From Algoriphagus sp. (GTDB lineage: Bacteria; Bacteroidota; Bacteroidia; Cytophagales; Cyclobacteriaceae), in assembly GCF_030694375.1 (NCBI RefSeq), contig NZ_JAUXYL010000041.1, forward strand, positions 124,001-188,000: a stretch of 64,000 nt of DNA. The letters run 5' to 3'. The stretch's first letter is position 1, and each line of letters starts with the position of its first letter. Below the pieces are notes generated by a model. It was not told where the DNA came from. It made no database searches and was given only the letters and a program-made list of their open reading frames with translations. The translations under genes and the position numbers were made by a program. Below are positions 33,739-41,595 of this stretch, in pieces.

Positions 33739-35445
33739 TTAGAGATTTGATTTTTTGAGTTCTGAAACCGCATGACTGGCCGCTCTGGCAGTGAGTGCCA
33801 TGTAGGTCAGCGAAGGATTGACGCAGGATGATGAGGTCATGCAAGCACCGTCAGTGACAAAAACGTTTTTGCAATCATGAACCTGATTTGTCGCATTCAG
33901 CACGGAAGTCTTCGGATCACGTCCCATTCGCGCGGTTCCCATTTCATGGATTCCGTAGCCCATTTCATGTTTATTGTCAAAATCCAGGACGTTTTTCACG
34001 CCGATGCGTTCGAGCATTTCTTTGGCATCAATCCGGATCTGGGCATTCATTTCCAATTCATTTTTGCCCCATTCCGCATCGATGGATAGCGTCGGCTGAC
34101 CCCATTTGTCCAGCACGTCTGTGTTGAGGTACACCTTATTCTCGTGATAGGGCAAGCACTCTGCAAAACCTGTGATGAAAAATTCCCAGGGACCCGGCTT
34201 CATCAGTCCATCTTTGAAGTCTCCTCCAAATCCCTCCTGATTGGAACCCGCTCCCCAGCCTGCGCGTCCTCCACCACCCTGAAAACCAAAACCTCGGACA
34301 AATTTATCCGACTTGGTCTTTTCATCCAGATTGACATATCGTGGGATGTAGATTCCATTTGGACGGCGTCCTTTGTAATACTGATCCTCAAAACCTTCCA
34401 CAGCACCCATTGCTCCTACCCGATAGGTATGGTCCATCAGGTTATGTCCCAATTCACCGGAATCATTTCCCATGCCGTTTGGAAAACGATTGGAAGTGGA
34501 GTTGAGCAAAATCTGTGTGGTGCTGAGCGTAGATGCGTTGACAAAGACAATTTTGGCTTTATATACCAACTCTTCTCCTGTCTCTGAATCGATGATTCTG
34601 ACACCGGAAGCCTTTCCTTTTTGCTCATCATAGACAATGGACTGCACAATGGAAAAAGGACGGATGGTGAGGTTTCCTGTGGCATGAGCCGCCGGCAAGG
34701 TTACCGCATTGCTGCTGAAATATGCGCCATAAGGACAACCTCTATCACATCGATTACGAAACTGACACTTCCCTCTACCATTCAGCGGTTCGGTCAGGTG
34801 AGCCACCCGACCGATGATCATATTTCTTCCTTTGAATTCCTTTTCGATTCGCTCTTTGACGTGTTTTTCCACGCAGTTGAGTTCCATAGGAGGTAAAAAA
34901 TGACTATCCGGTAAGTGTGGCAATCCCAAGGCTTCACCGCTGATCCCGGCAAATTTTTCAACATGGGTGTACCAAGGTGCCAAATCCTTATAACGAATCG
35001 GCCAGTCAACGCCATGGCCATCTTTGGCATTGGCCTCGAAGTCCAAATCCGACCAACGGTAACACTGCTTTCCCCAAAGCAGAGATCGGCCACCCATCTG
35101 ATGGGCCCTAACCCATAGAAAAGGCTTTACTTCTGTGTAAGGGTTTTCGACATCATTCGCATGAAAATGCTCGTTCATTTCGCCGATAAAACCGGACCGC
35201 CCTCCTTTTGGATGTCTTGCTTTTTGCTCGGGAGTGAGTCCGCCACGGAGTTCTGTTTCCCATGGATCGAGGGTCATGGTGGGATAGTCCACGACATGTT
35301 CTACGATTCGCCCCCGTTCCAGAACGAGGGTTTTGAGTCCGGCTTCGCAAAGTTCCTTTGCTGCCCAGCCTCCGCTGATTCCCGAACCGATGACAATCGC
35401 ATCATAAGTCAGGTTTTTGTCTGCATCAATTTTGAAATTAGCCAT
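33739..35445 (-). CDS. GMC-family FAD oxidoreductase (gluconate dehydrogenase type)
   Basis: 568 residues. FAD-binding Rossmann motif GSGISGG (residues 20-26), substrate-side GGRSLLWGKQCYRWSDLDFE and the C-terminal active-site region GYGIHEMGTARMG with NPSLTYMALTARAA. Cysteines C227, C233 and C237 (KCQFRNRCDRGCPYG) resemble the motif that carries a 3Fe-4S cluster in FAD-glucose dehydrogenases, suggesting one-electron transfer out of FAD. It lacks a signal, so it would be exported bound to the Tat-targeted subunit encoded directly after it. No cytochrome c subunit gene is present nearby; the electron acceptor is unknown. Upstream 263 bp form a divergent promoter region. Confidence 0.92.
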   Translation of the reverse strand: MANFKIDADKNLTYDAIVIGSGISGGWAAKELCEAGLKTLVLERGRIVEHVVDYPTMTLDPWETELRGGLTPEQKARHPKGGRSGFIGEMNEHFHANDVENPYTEVKPFLWVRAHQMGGRSLLWGKQCYRWSDLDFEANAKDGHGVDWPIRYKDLAPWYTHVEKFAGISGEALGLPHLPDSHFLPPMELNCVEKHVKERIEKEFKGRNMIIGRVAHLTEPLNGRGKCQFRNRCDRGCPYGAYFSSNAVTLPAAHATGNLTIRPFSIVQSIVYDEQKGKASGVRIIDSETGEELVYKAKIVFVNASTLSTTQILLNSTSNRFPNGMGNDSGELGHNLMDHTYRVGAMGAVEGFEDQYYKGRRPNGIYIPRYVNLDEKTKSDKFVRGFGFQGGGGRAGWGAGSNQEGFGGDFKDGLMKPGPWEFFITGFAECLPYHENKVYLNTDVLDKWGQPTLSIDAEWGKNELEMNAQIRIDAKEMLERIGVKNVLDFDNKHEMGYGIHEMGTARMGRDPKTSVLNATNQVHDCKNVFVTDGACMTSSSCVNPSLTYMALTARAASHAVSELKKSNL

Positions 35446-35708
35446 TCTAATAGGTTTAAAAGAGGATCAAGTATAGCCAAAATTTTGCTGAACTGGGTGA
35501 TTTCAAACGATCAGATATCTTCAACAAGTTAAGTTTTGACCAAATCCCAAAAGTTTGAAAAGATGGGAAGCACTTTTTTTAAAGCAGTTGAATTGGATAG
35601 TTTGAAAAGTTGAAATACGTTTATTTACGTATTATTTGTAGAAACACTGAATTCCTACCATCTTACAGAAAATTATTTATTGGAGTTCAGAATTAAGATT
35701 GGATTAAG

Positions 35709-38189
35709 TTGAGAAAAGGAATAAGAAAATTAGGTTGGCTAAAAGGGATAAAGCCATTTTTTAAAGTACTCTTTCTGGCAACTTCTTGCCTATTGATTTC
35801 ATTTTCAAGCGCTAAAGATCCTTTGGAAGAGATCATTGCAGGGTTTCAGCGCTACATTTCTGAGCAACCTCAGGAAAAGGTTTATTTACACACCGACAGA
35901 CAAACCTATGCCGCAGGTGAAACCATTTGGCTGAAAGCCTACCTCACAGCCGGACCTTTCCACATCCCCTCCTCGCTGAGTAGCACTGTCTATGTGGAGT
36001 TGATCGGCTCGGAGGGAGAACTAATCCAGCAACAAAAGCTTTTCACACCTGATGGTTTTGCCTCCGGTCAACTTGAGCTTTCAGATTCACTCCCCTCAGG
36101 TAATTATCTACTGCGAGCCTACACCAATTGGATGCGAAATTCAGGTGAGGAATATTTTTTTCACCGACCCTTAAAAATTTGGAACAGTCAAGTCATCCCC
36201 GAGCCTTTTACGACTCCAGAAACTGAGCTTGCTACTGGAAAAGTGGACATTCAATTTTTTCCCGAAGGGGGAAATTTGGTCCAGGGGATTCTCAGTAAAG
36301 TGGCTTTCAAAGCCATTGGCGAAAATGGACTTGGAAAAGCTGTAAAGGGAAAAATTCTGGAAGGAGATGCCGTCATCACTGAGTTTGAAAGCAATTCACT
36401 TGGAATGGGAGTTTTTCCACTTTTACCTGAAAAAGGAAAAACCTATCAGGTCCACCTAGAAGGCTACAAAATGGATTTGGACCTGCCCGCTGCCCTGGAA
36501 TCAGGCCTAGTCATGTCAGTGAACAACTCCGGCAAGTCTGAAGATATTGTGGTGAAAATCCAATCTTCGGAGAACTCTCAAATCTCCAAAATCAGTCTTT
36601 TGGCACAGACTCGCGGTTTGGTCTGTGCATCGAGTCGGGCCGACTTGGCAAATCGAGTGGTATTTGTACGAATTCCTAAGAAAGCATTTCCGACAGGAAT
36701 CGCTCAAATCACCGCTTTGGATGAAAACGGAATTCCTTTGGCAGAGCGCTTGGTCTTCATCGACCATCAGGATCAGCTCTCACTTTCTGCTGTCCCTGAC
36801 AAATCCAACTATGCCCCCAGAGAACCGGTACGAATTGACATCACCGCAAAAGACAAGACTGGACAGCCAGTGGTAGCCAACTTCTCCCTGAGTGTTTTTG
36901 ATAAGAGCCAAGTGCCTTTTGATGAGGACCACGAAACCATCCAATCCAACCTATTGCTTTCATCCGAACTGCAAGGACAAATTGAAAAGCCGGGGTACTA
37001 TTTCAATCCTGAAAATCCGGATCGGGAAGTTGCACTCGATTACCTCCTGCTCACTCAAGGTTGGCGAAAATTTTCACTCAAAAAGGCACTGAGCGGAGAA
37101 CTCCCAAAACCCGCTTACCGAATCGAAAAAGGACTTACGATCAGCGGGCAACTCACAGATCCAAAAACCAACAAACCCATTGCCAGCAGTACCGCCTCGT
37201 TTCTTTCGCTTTTTCCTGTTTCTGAATCCAGGACCACCTCTAGCGATGCGGAGGGTAAGTTTGAATTCGAAGACCTCATCTATTTTGATTCTGCTGAGGT
37301 CATGATTCAGGGGAAATTGAAAAATGGAAAATCCACTGCTACTGTTTCTGCTGATCACACTCGTAGGACTCCCACACTTAGGTATCCGATATTACCCTTC
37401 TTTTCCACTCCAACTGTACTCGAAAGGGAATTTCTAATCAAAAGCATGGAGCGAAAAAATATAAGCAGAGCATTTGATTTTGACGAAGACCTTATTGCCC
37501 TAGAGGTAGTGGAAGTTACCGGGACAAAAATCATAGATCAATACACCGGTCCAAGAATCTATGGAGGTGGATCGGCAAAAATCACTGTGGCAGACAATCC
37601 TGCCTTAGAAAACCTTCAGCATCCGTTGGACTTGGTCAAAGGAAGAGTCGCAGGAGTGCAAGTTTGGGGCAGTGGTGATATCTGGAGCATTTTGATCCAG
37701 GGCGTAAGCTCCATCAACAGTAGTGTTGAGCCCCTGATCATGGTGGATGACATTCCGGTTCCGATCGAAGGCTTAAGTTCAATTCCTGTTTTGGAAATTG
37801 AAAGTGTATCGGTATGGAAAGGGCCGGATGCCGCGATTTTTGGTTCTCGGGGAGCGAATGGTGTATTGGGTTTCTACACCAAAAGAGGCAAAGCGCAGTC
37901 CAGCACCCCAAATCAATCGGATCACCCACCCGTGCCAAGCGGATATCAGATTGAAAAGGAATTCTATTCTCCAAAGTATGAAGCTAAGGAACCTCCACAG
38001 CCTAGACCCGATCAGCGAGTGACACTCTTTTGGGCACCGGACGTCCAAACTGATTCCACGGGAAGAGCCACAGTTCTATTTTATAATCATGACCTTGAAT
38101 CCGTCCTCCGGGGTGAACTCGAAGGGATCAGCTGGAAAGGCGAGGTGGGAGTTTTGAGATTTCAAATTGGAGGAAAAATCGAGAGATAA
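35709..38189 (+). CDS. MG2-like and TonB-plug domain protein without barrel
   Basis: 826 residues. No ATG is available near the N-terminus; TTG at 35709 is the likely start and gives a signal sequence (FFKVLFLATSCLLISFSSA). An alpha-2-macroglobulin MG2-type sandwich begins at about residue 45 (EKVYLHTDRQTYAAGETIWL). A carboxypeptidase-regulatory-like segment lies near 475-545 (ISGQLTDPKTNKPIASS). At about 630-725 sits a complete TonB-receptor plug (DLVKGRVAGVQVWGSGD, MVDDIPVP, VLEIESVSVWKGPDAAIFGS, RGANGVL). No beta-barrel follows. Such plug-without-barrel proteins are common in Bacteroidota, with role unknown. The DUF4221-like gene starts 6 bp after it, so they are co-transcribed. Confidence 0.85.
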   Translation: MRKGIRKLGWLKGIKPFFKVLFLATSCLLISFSSAKDPLEEIIAGFQRYISEQPQEKVYLHTDRQTYAAGETIWLKAYLTAGPFHIPSSLSSTVYVELIGSEGELIQQQKLFTPDGFASGQLELSDSLPSGNYLLRAYTNWMRNSGEEYFFHRPLKIWNSQVIPEPFTTPETELATGKVDIQFFPEGGNLVQGILSKVAFKAIGENGLGKAVKGKILEGDAVITEFESNSLGMGVFPLLPEKGKTYQVHLEGYKMDLDLPAALESGLVMSVNNSGKSEDIVVKIQSSENSQISKISLLAQTRGLVCASSRADLANRVVFVRIPKKAFPTGIAQITALDENGIPLAERLVFIDHQDQLSLSAVPDKSNYAPREPVRIDITAKDKTGQPVVANFSLSVFDKSQVPFDEDHETIQSNLLLSSELQGQIEKPGYYFNPENPDREVALDYLLLTQGWRKFSLKKALSGELPKPAYRIEKGLTISGQLTDPKTNKPIASSTASFLSLFPVSESRTTSSDAEGKFEFEDLIYFDSAEVMIQGKLKNGKSTATVSADHTRRTPTLRYPILPFFSTPTVLEREFLIKSMERKNISRAFDFDEDLIALEVVEVTGTKIIDQYTGPRIYGGGSAKITVADNPALENLQHPLDLVKGRVAGVQVWGSGDIWSILIQGVSSINSSVEPLIMVDDIPVPIEGLSSIPVLEIESVSVWKGPDAAIFGSRGANGVLGFYTKRGKAQSSTPNQSDHPPVPSGYQIEKEFYSPKYEAKEPPQPRPDQRVTLFWAPDVQTDSTGRATVLFYNHDLESVLRGELEGISWKGEVGVLRFQIGGKIER

Positions 38190-38195
38190 ATTTGT

Positions 38196-39344
38196 ATGAA
38201 AAATCTATTCAAGTTACTTGTTGTTGCTTCAGTCCTTTCTTGTAATTCCAAAACAGAAGATGTGAGTCTTTCACTTCAAGTAATCGAAACAATCAAAATC
38301 TCTTTGGGTTCCACAGTCAACCCAAATCGGACAACTTATCAATACATCAATTCTGATTCGGGAGAATTTTTAGCACTTCAGAACAAATCAGTACATGGAA
38401 TTGAATTCTTCAATCTGAAAACTGGGGCTCATAATAAGAAAATAAAACTTCAAAGAGAATGCCCTAATGGTTCGGGTTCAGTCAACGGCTTTCGGATATT
38501 TTCAAATGACTCGCTATTGGTTGCCTCTTATCCTCAAAAACTGATGCTCTTCAATTTTGAAGGGATAAAAACAAGTGAATTCTCGATTAAAGACACCCAA
38601 AACGATGTGAATTACATTTCTTCCAACAGCGAAATTCCCTTTTTATTTGATGGAAAAAAGGTGTTTGGAGCACAACCATTTTTTAGGAATTTCTTTGACA
38701 TGACTGCTTCTGATCTGGGCAAATACAGTCATATTTATCAACTGGACATGGAATCTATCAATCCAGAGGCCGAATGGCTGCCCATCTCCAATCCCGAGGA
38801 CACTTGGAAGGAAGGAAAAAAAGTATCAAAATTTACCTGGACAGATCGGGGAGACAGTATTTTGGTGTCTCCCTACAACGATCACCGAATTTGGGTTATT
38901 TCCAAGAAAAGGAAAGAATTACTAGAACTGGTAGAAGCAAAGGCACCAGAGGTGAATCAATTTCACATAATCAAGGGATTACCCTCCGGAGATCAGGGAA
39001 TCATAGAAGAACTAGAATCCGACCGATACGAACTTCTTCTTTATGATGAATTTCGAGCCGTATTTTACCGATTCTATTTTGTAGGTATAGATGTCAACGA
39101 CTTTGAAGTTCATTATCGGGAATTGTATTCAAATCGACCCAAAATAGGATTAGTGGTTTTGGACGCCAATCTGAAAATTATTGGAAACCATCTTTTTGAA
39201 ACCCATCAAATCGAACCCTGGAACTACTTCGTAGGTCGCAAAGGTCTCTACGTCTCTACCAATAATCCTAACCGGGAAGATTTTGATGAGAATTACCTGA
39301 GGTATGATATTATCCGATTTGAGGGATTGGAGTATGAGGATTAA
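38196..39344 (+). CDS. DUF4221-like propeller lipoprotein, copy 1
   Basis: 382 residues with lipoprotein signal MKNLFKLLVVASVLSC. The mature protein is beta-rich and carries blocks shared with the copy at 39900: YINSDSGEFLALQNKS, FLFDGKKVFGAQPFFRN, WTDRGDSILVSPYNDHRIWV and the terminal IEPWNYFVG and YVSTNNPNREDFDENYLR. This fits the DUF4221 family of Cytophagales, probably a propeller; assignment from memory. The last 95 bases are almost identical to those of the paralogue although the rest has diverged. Six bp after the MG2/plug gene. Confidence 0.8.
   Translation: MKNLFKLLVVASVLSCNSKTEDVSLSLQVIETIKISLGSTVNPNRTTYQYINSDSGEFLALQNKSVHGIEFFNLKTGAHNKKIKLQRECPNGSGSVNGFRIFSNDSLLVASYPQKLMLFNFEGIKTSEFSIKDTQNDVNYISSNSEIPFLFDGKKVFGAQPFFRNFFDMTASDLGKYSHIYQLDMESINPEAEWLPISNPEDTWKEGKKVSKFTWTDRGDSILVSPYNDHRIWVISKKRKELLELVEAKAPEVNQFHIIKGLPSGDQGIIEELESDRYELLLYDEFRAVFYRFYFVGIDVNDFEVHYRELYSNRPKIGLVVLDANLKIIGNHLFETHQIEPWNYFVGRKGLYVSTNNPNREDFDENYLRYDIIRFEGLEYED
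39246..39340 (+). repeat. 95-bp near-identical direct repeat, copy 1
   Basis: The 3' end of the first DUF4221-like gene matches 40953-41047 at 94 of 95 positions (one A/C difference at 39317), whereas flanking codons show several silent and replacement changes. Confidence 0.9.
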
Positions 39345-39556
39345 GCAAAGATTTGCAACTACTAGTTAAACCCAACTTAAATACATTACAAAACGAATAT
39401 TTAGCCACTTAAACATTTTATTAAAATATTTTTAACAATTAGTTTGTTTTTTTTTTTGCGACTCCTATATTGCTGGTGATCTTATTGGCCAAGTGATCAG
39501 GGAAACCGAAATCCGCCCACGCAAAGGGATTTTTAACCAATAAATTCGTTATCAAG

Positions 39557-39751
39557 ATTAAAAAGTTAAAGTTATTTGTTTTAGGAGCATCCATTTTTGG
39601 GATGACCGCCTTAGGCGTCTCGTATTTCGGGGCAAGTGAGGCTGAGGCACAAGGAGGTCCAATTGCCCAATGTTCCTGGAACGGAAACGACTGCTTTGAT
39701 CCCATAGAGCACAATATGTGTATTTGTGAGGAAAAAGAAGAAGATAATTAG
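39557..39751 (+). CDS. Cysteine-rich secreted peptide 3 (NVEALA-like), non-ATG start
   Basis: Reading back from the TAG at 39749, the frame gives KKLKLFVLGASIFGMTALGV followed by SYFGASEAEAQ, a standard signal of the NVEALA-type secreted peptides. A 32-residue mature tail follows (GGPIAQCSWNGNDCFDP, then two more cysteines as MCIC and an acidic end). The codon where ATG is expected, before AAA AAG TTA AAG, is ATT (39557-39559). No ATG, GTG or TTG precedes it in frame back to the stop at 39494. Either ATT initiates, or the start was lost by a G-to-T change. An internal ATG at 39602 would remove most of the signal. Lies between two DUF4221-like lipoprotein genes; the 212 bp upstream is AT-rich and gene-free. 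Confidence 0.7.
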   Translation: MKKLKLFVLGASIFGMTALGVSYFGASEAEAQGGPIAQCSWNGNDCFDPIEHNMCICEEKEEDN

Positions 39752-39899
39752 GATTGAATTCAATTCTAGTTGGTAATCCTCTTTTTAAATTTAGAAGAGG
39801 ATTACCTTAACTCAACTATTTAAAATCTACTAAGAGCCTGGAAAAACTAACCTAAAAATTAAGAAAATTTCCTGGTTTTACAAAATCAAAATTCTGTTA

Positions 39900-41051
39900 A
39901 TGAAATATCTCATTGTTGTCTTCATTTCAATTGTTTTAGGAGGTTGTAATTTATCACAGGAAAAAAATTCTTTTAAGGCCTACACTTATAATCAATTTGA
40001 AATACAATTACCTGAGTCATTCGCTCCATCTTCGCATAAAAGCCAATACATAGAATCAGATTCTGGAGAATACCTTGCTATGGTAAATAAAGCCCAACGA
40101 AAAATTGAGCTATTTAGCTTTAATACACTCGCTTCGGAACATCAAATTTATTTACCACTAGACGGTCCAAACAAAATAGGTAGTGAAGTAGGATTTCGCA
40201 TCATTAATCCCGATTGTATCTTTATCGCAACAATACCTCCAGCAATTAAGATAATTGATTTCAAAGGTAATCTCAAAAGGACAATTCCAGTCCGCGACCC
40301 TGATAATGGAGTCAATTTTCTAACCTCTGATAACCGCCTTCCATTTCTTTTCGGAAATCGAGTCATTTTTGGTGCTCAACCATTTTTCAAAAATATTTAT
40401 GAGACTTCTGAAAGCGATATTAAATCTTCAAAACATATCTATAAAGTACAGTTAGAAAATATTCAGGAAAAAGTGGAATGGCTTCCAATTTACCACCCTG
40501 CTGGTACTTGGGAAAAAGGCAGAAAAAGTATGGAATTGACTTGGGCAGATTTTGGAGACTCAATCATTGTCTCTCCGGTAAGCGATCACCGACTTTGGAT
40601 TATTTCAAAAAGATCCGAAAAATTACTCGGATACGAGGAAGTCAAATCAAACTTTGTAAATCAGTTCGCTGTATTAGATCAATTGCCATATGGTGATGGC
40701 GGTATGATTAGGGCCCTTAATACTGATCGGTATGAACTACTCATATCTGATACCTATCGAAATGTTTTTTACAGATTTTTCTTCCGCGGATTTGAATTAG
40801 AGGAGTTCGAAACCTACTCTGTAAGGGATCTTTTCGGAAATCGTCCCAAAATGGGAATAATGGTCTTAAACCAACAACTAGAAGTCATTGGAGAACATTT
40901 ATTTGAGAATTTTCAAATCGAACCTTGGAACTACTTTGTAGGCAAAAAAGGACTCTACGTCTCTACCAATAATCCTAACCGGGAAGATTTTGATGAGAAT
41001 TACCTGAGGTATGATATTATCCGCTTTGAGGGATTGGAGTATGAGGAATAG
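39900..41051 (+). CDS. DUF4221-like propeller lipoprotein, copy 2
   Basis: 383 residues, lipoprotein signal MKYLIVVFISIVLGGC. It aligns end to end with the lipoprotein at 38196 (shared YIESDSGEYLAMVNKAQRKI, LPFLFGNRVIFGAQPFFKN, WADFGDSIIVSPVSDHRLWI and the common terminus). Similarity over most of the length is moderate, but the last 32 codons are practically identical in bases. It follows peptide 3 by 148 bp and overlaps the thioredoxin-like gene by 11 bases. Inferred: envelope protein working with the secreted peptide. Confidence 0.8.
   Translation: MKYLIVVFISIVLGGCNLSQEKNSFKAYTYNQFEIQLPESFAPSSHKSQYIESDSGEYLAMVNKAQRKIELFSFNTLASEHQIYLPLDGPNKIGSEVGFRIINPDCIFIATIPPAIKIIDFKGNLKRTIPVRDPDNGVNFLTSDNRLPFLFGNRVIFGAQPFFKNIYETSESDIKSSKHIYKVQLENIQEKVEWLPIYHPAGTWEKGRKSMELTWADFGDSIIVSPVSDHRLWIISKRSEKLLGYEEVKSNFVNQFAVLDQLPYGDGGMIRALNTDRYELLISDTYRNVFYRFFFRGFELEEFETYSVRDLFGNRPKMGIMVLNQQLEVIGEHLFENFQIEPWNYFVGKKGLYVSTNNPNREDFDENYLRYDIIRFEGLEYEE
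40953..41047 (+). repeat. 95-bp near-identical direct repeat, copy 2
   Basis: Second copy of the segment at 39246-39340, with a single mismatch. The local identity against diverged flanks suggests gene conversion between the paralogues. Confidence 0.9.
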
Positions 41052-41460
41052 TCCGGTTGTCCTTTATTTAATTCTGCTCGGGCTGATTGCCTGCAAGCCA
41101 AAAGGCAAAAGTGAGGTAGCCGAAATTTTGGGTATTGAAGAGCCAAAGGACTGGATACTGGTTATCCATCCTGAAGGATGTAAGACCTGCTTGGAAAGCT
41201 TGTATGATGACTTGGCGTCACTCACTTCAAATGCCGACGCAGCAATCGTAATCCTTGCCAAAAGCTCGAAAAATCTACGAATGATTCCATTGATTCAAGA
41301 CTCCCCCCTTCCTTTGTATCTCGACGAATATAAGGTTTTAATCGAAAAAGGGGTTCTGGAACTTCAAGATCAAATTTTACTATTCAAGGATGGCAGCGTG
41401 GAAAAATTTGATATTCTTAACTACGAGAAAGTTTTTCATTCCATTGCCTCCTACAAGTAA
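41041..41460 (+). CDS. Thioredoxin-like CXXC lipoprotein
   Basis: 139 residues from the ATG at 41041, which starts the lipoprotein signal MRNSPVVLYLILLGLIAC; a start at 41011 lies inside the previous gene. C47-K-T-C50 sits after the strand WILVIHPEG, the position of the active-site CXXC of thioredoxin folds, and a cis-proline-like LPLYLD follows later. It is short for a TlpA protein. The frame overlaps the preceding lipoprotein by 11 bases, so the genes are coupled. Possibly a periplasmic or surface disulfide oxidoreductase for the cysteine-rich peptide of this cluster; that link is inference. Confidence 0.72.
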   Translation: MRNSPVVLYLILLGLIACKPKGKSEVAEILGIEEPKDWILVIHPEGCKTCLESLYDDLASLTSNADAAIVILAKSSKNLRMIPLIQDSPLPLYLDEYKVLIEKGVLELQDQILLFKDGSVEKFDILNYEKVFHSIASYK

Positions 41461-41500
41461 AACCCTCCAAGGGTCTTGATCACTTGAAGGGCTGATGACC

Positions 41501-41581
41501 CTAAATCTCCGAAGTAAAGCGAAACTCGATATCGGGATAATTGTCCTGAACCAAATGTAATTCGAATTTAGAATCAGCGTT
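41501..41581 (-). pseudogene. Decayed copy of prfC 3' end
   Basis: On the minus strand this reads [20 protein letters not shown] then RFTSEI and a stop. Intact PrfC ends [20 protein letters not shown] then FTSEF. The similarity continues past the stop into a decayed version of the prfC terminator palindrome (41460-41492). No start or body of a second prfC remains. The fragment lies directly behind the stop of the ATPase gene. Confidence 0.8.
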
Positions 41582-41595
41582 AAGGAACCGAGGAT

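Noticed and set aside
39439-39714. A 91-residue minus-strand frame opposite peptide 3
   Set aside because: It is the complement of the signal-peptide coding region and lacks any protein feature; the plus-strand peptide explains the conservation.
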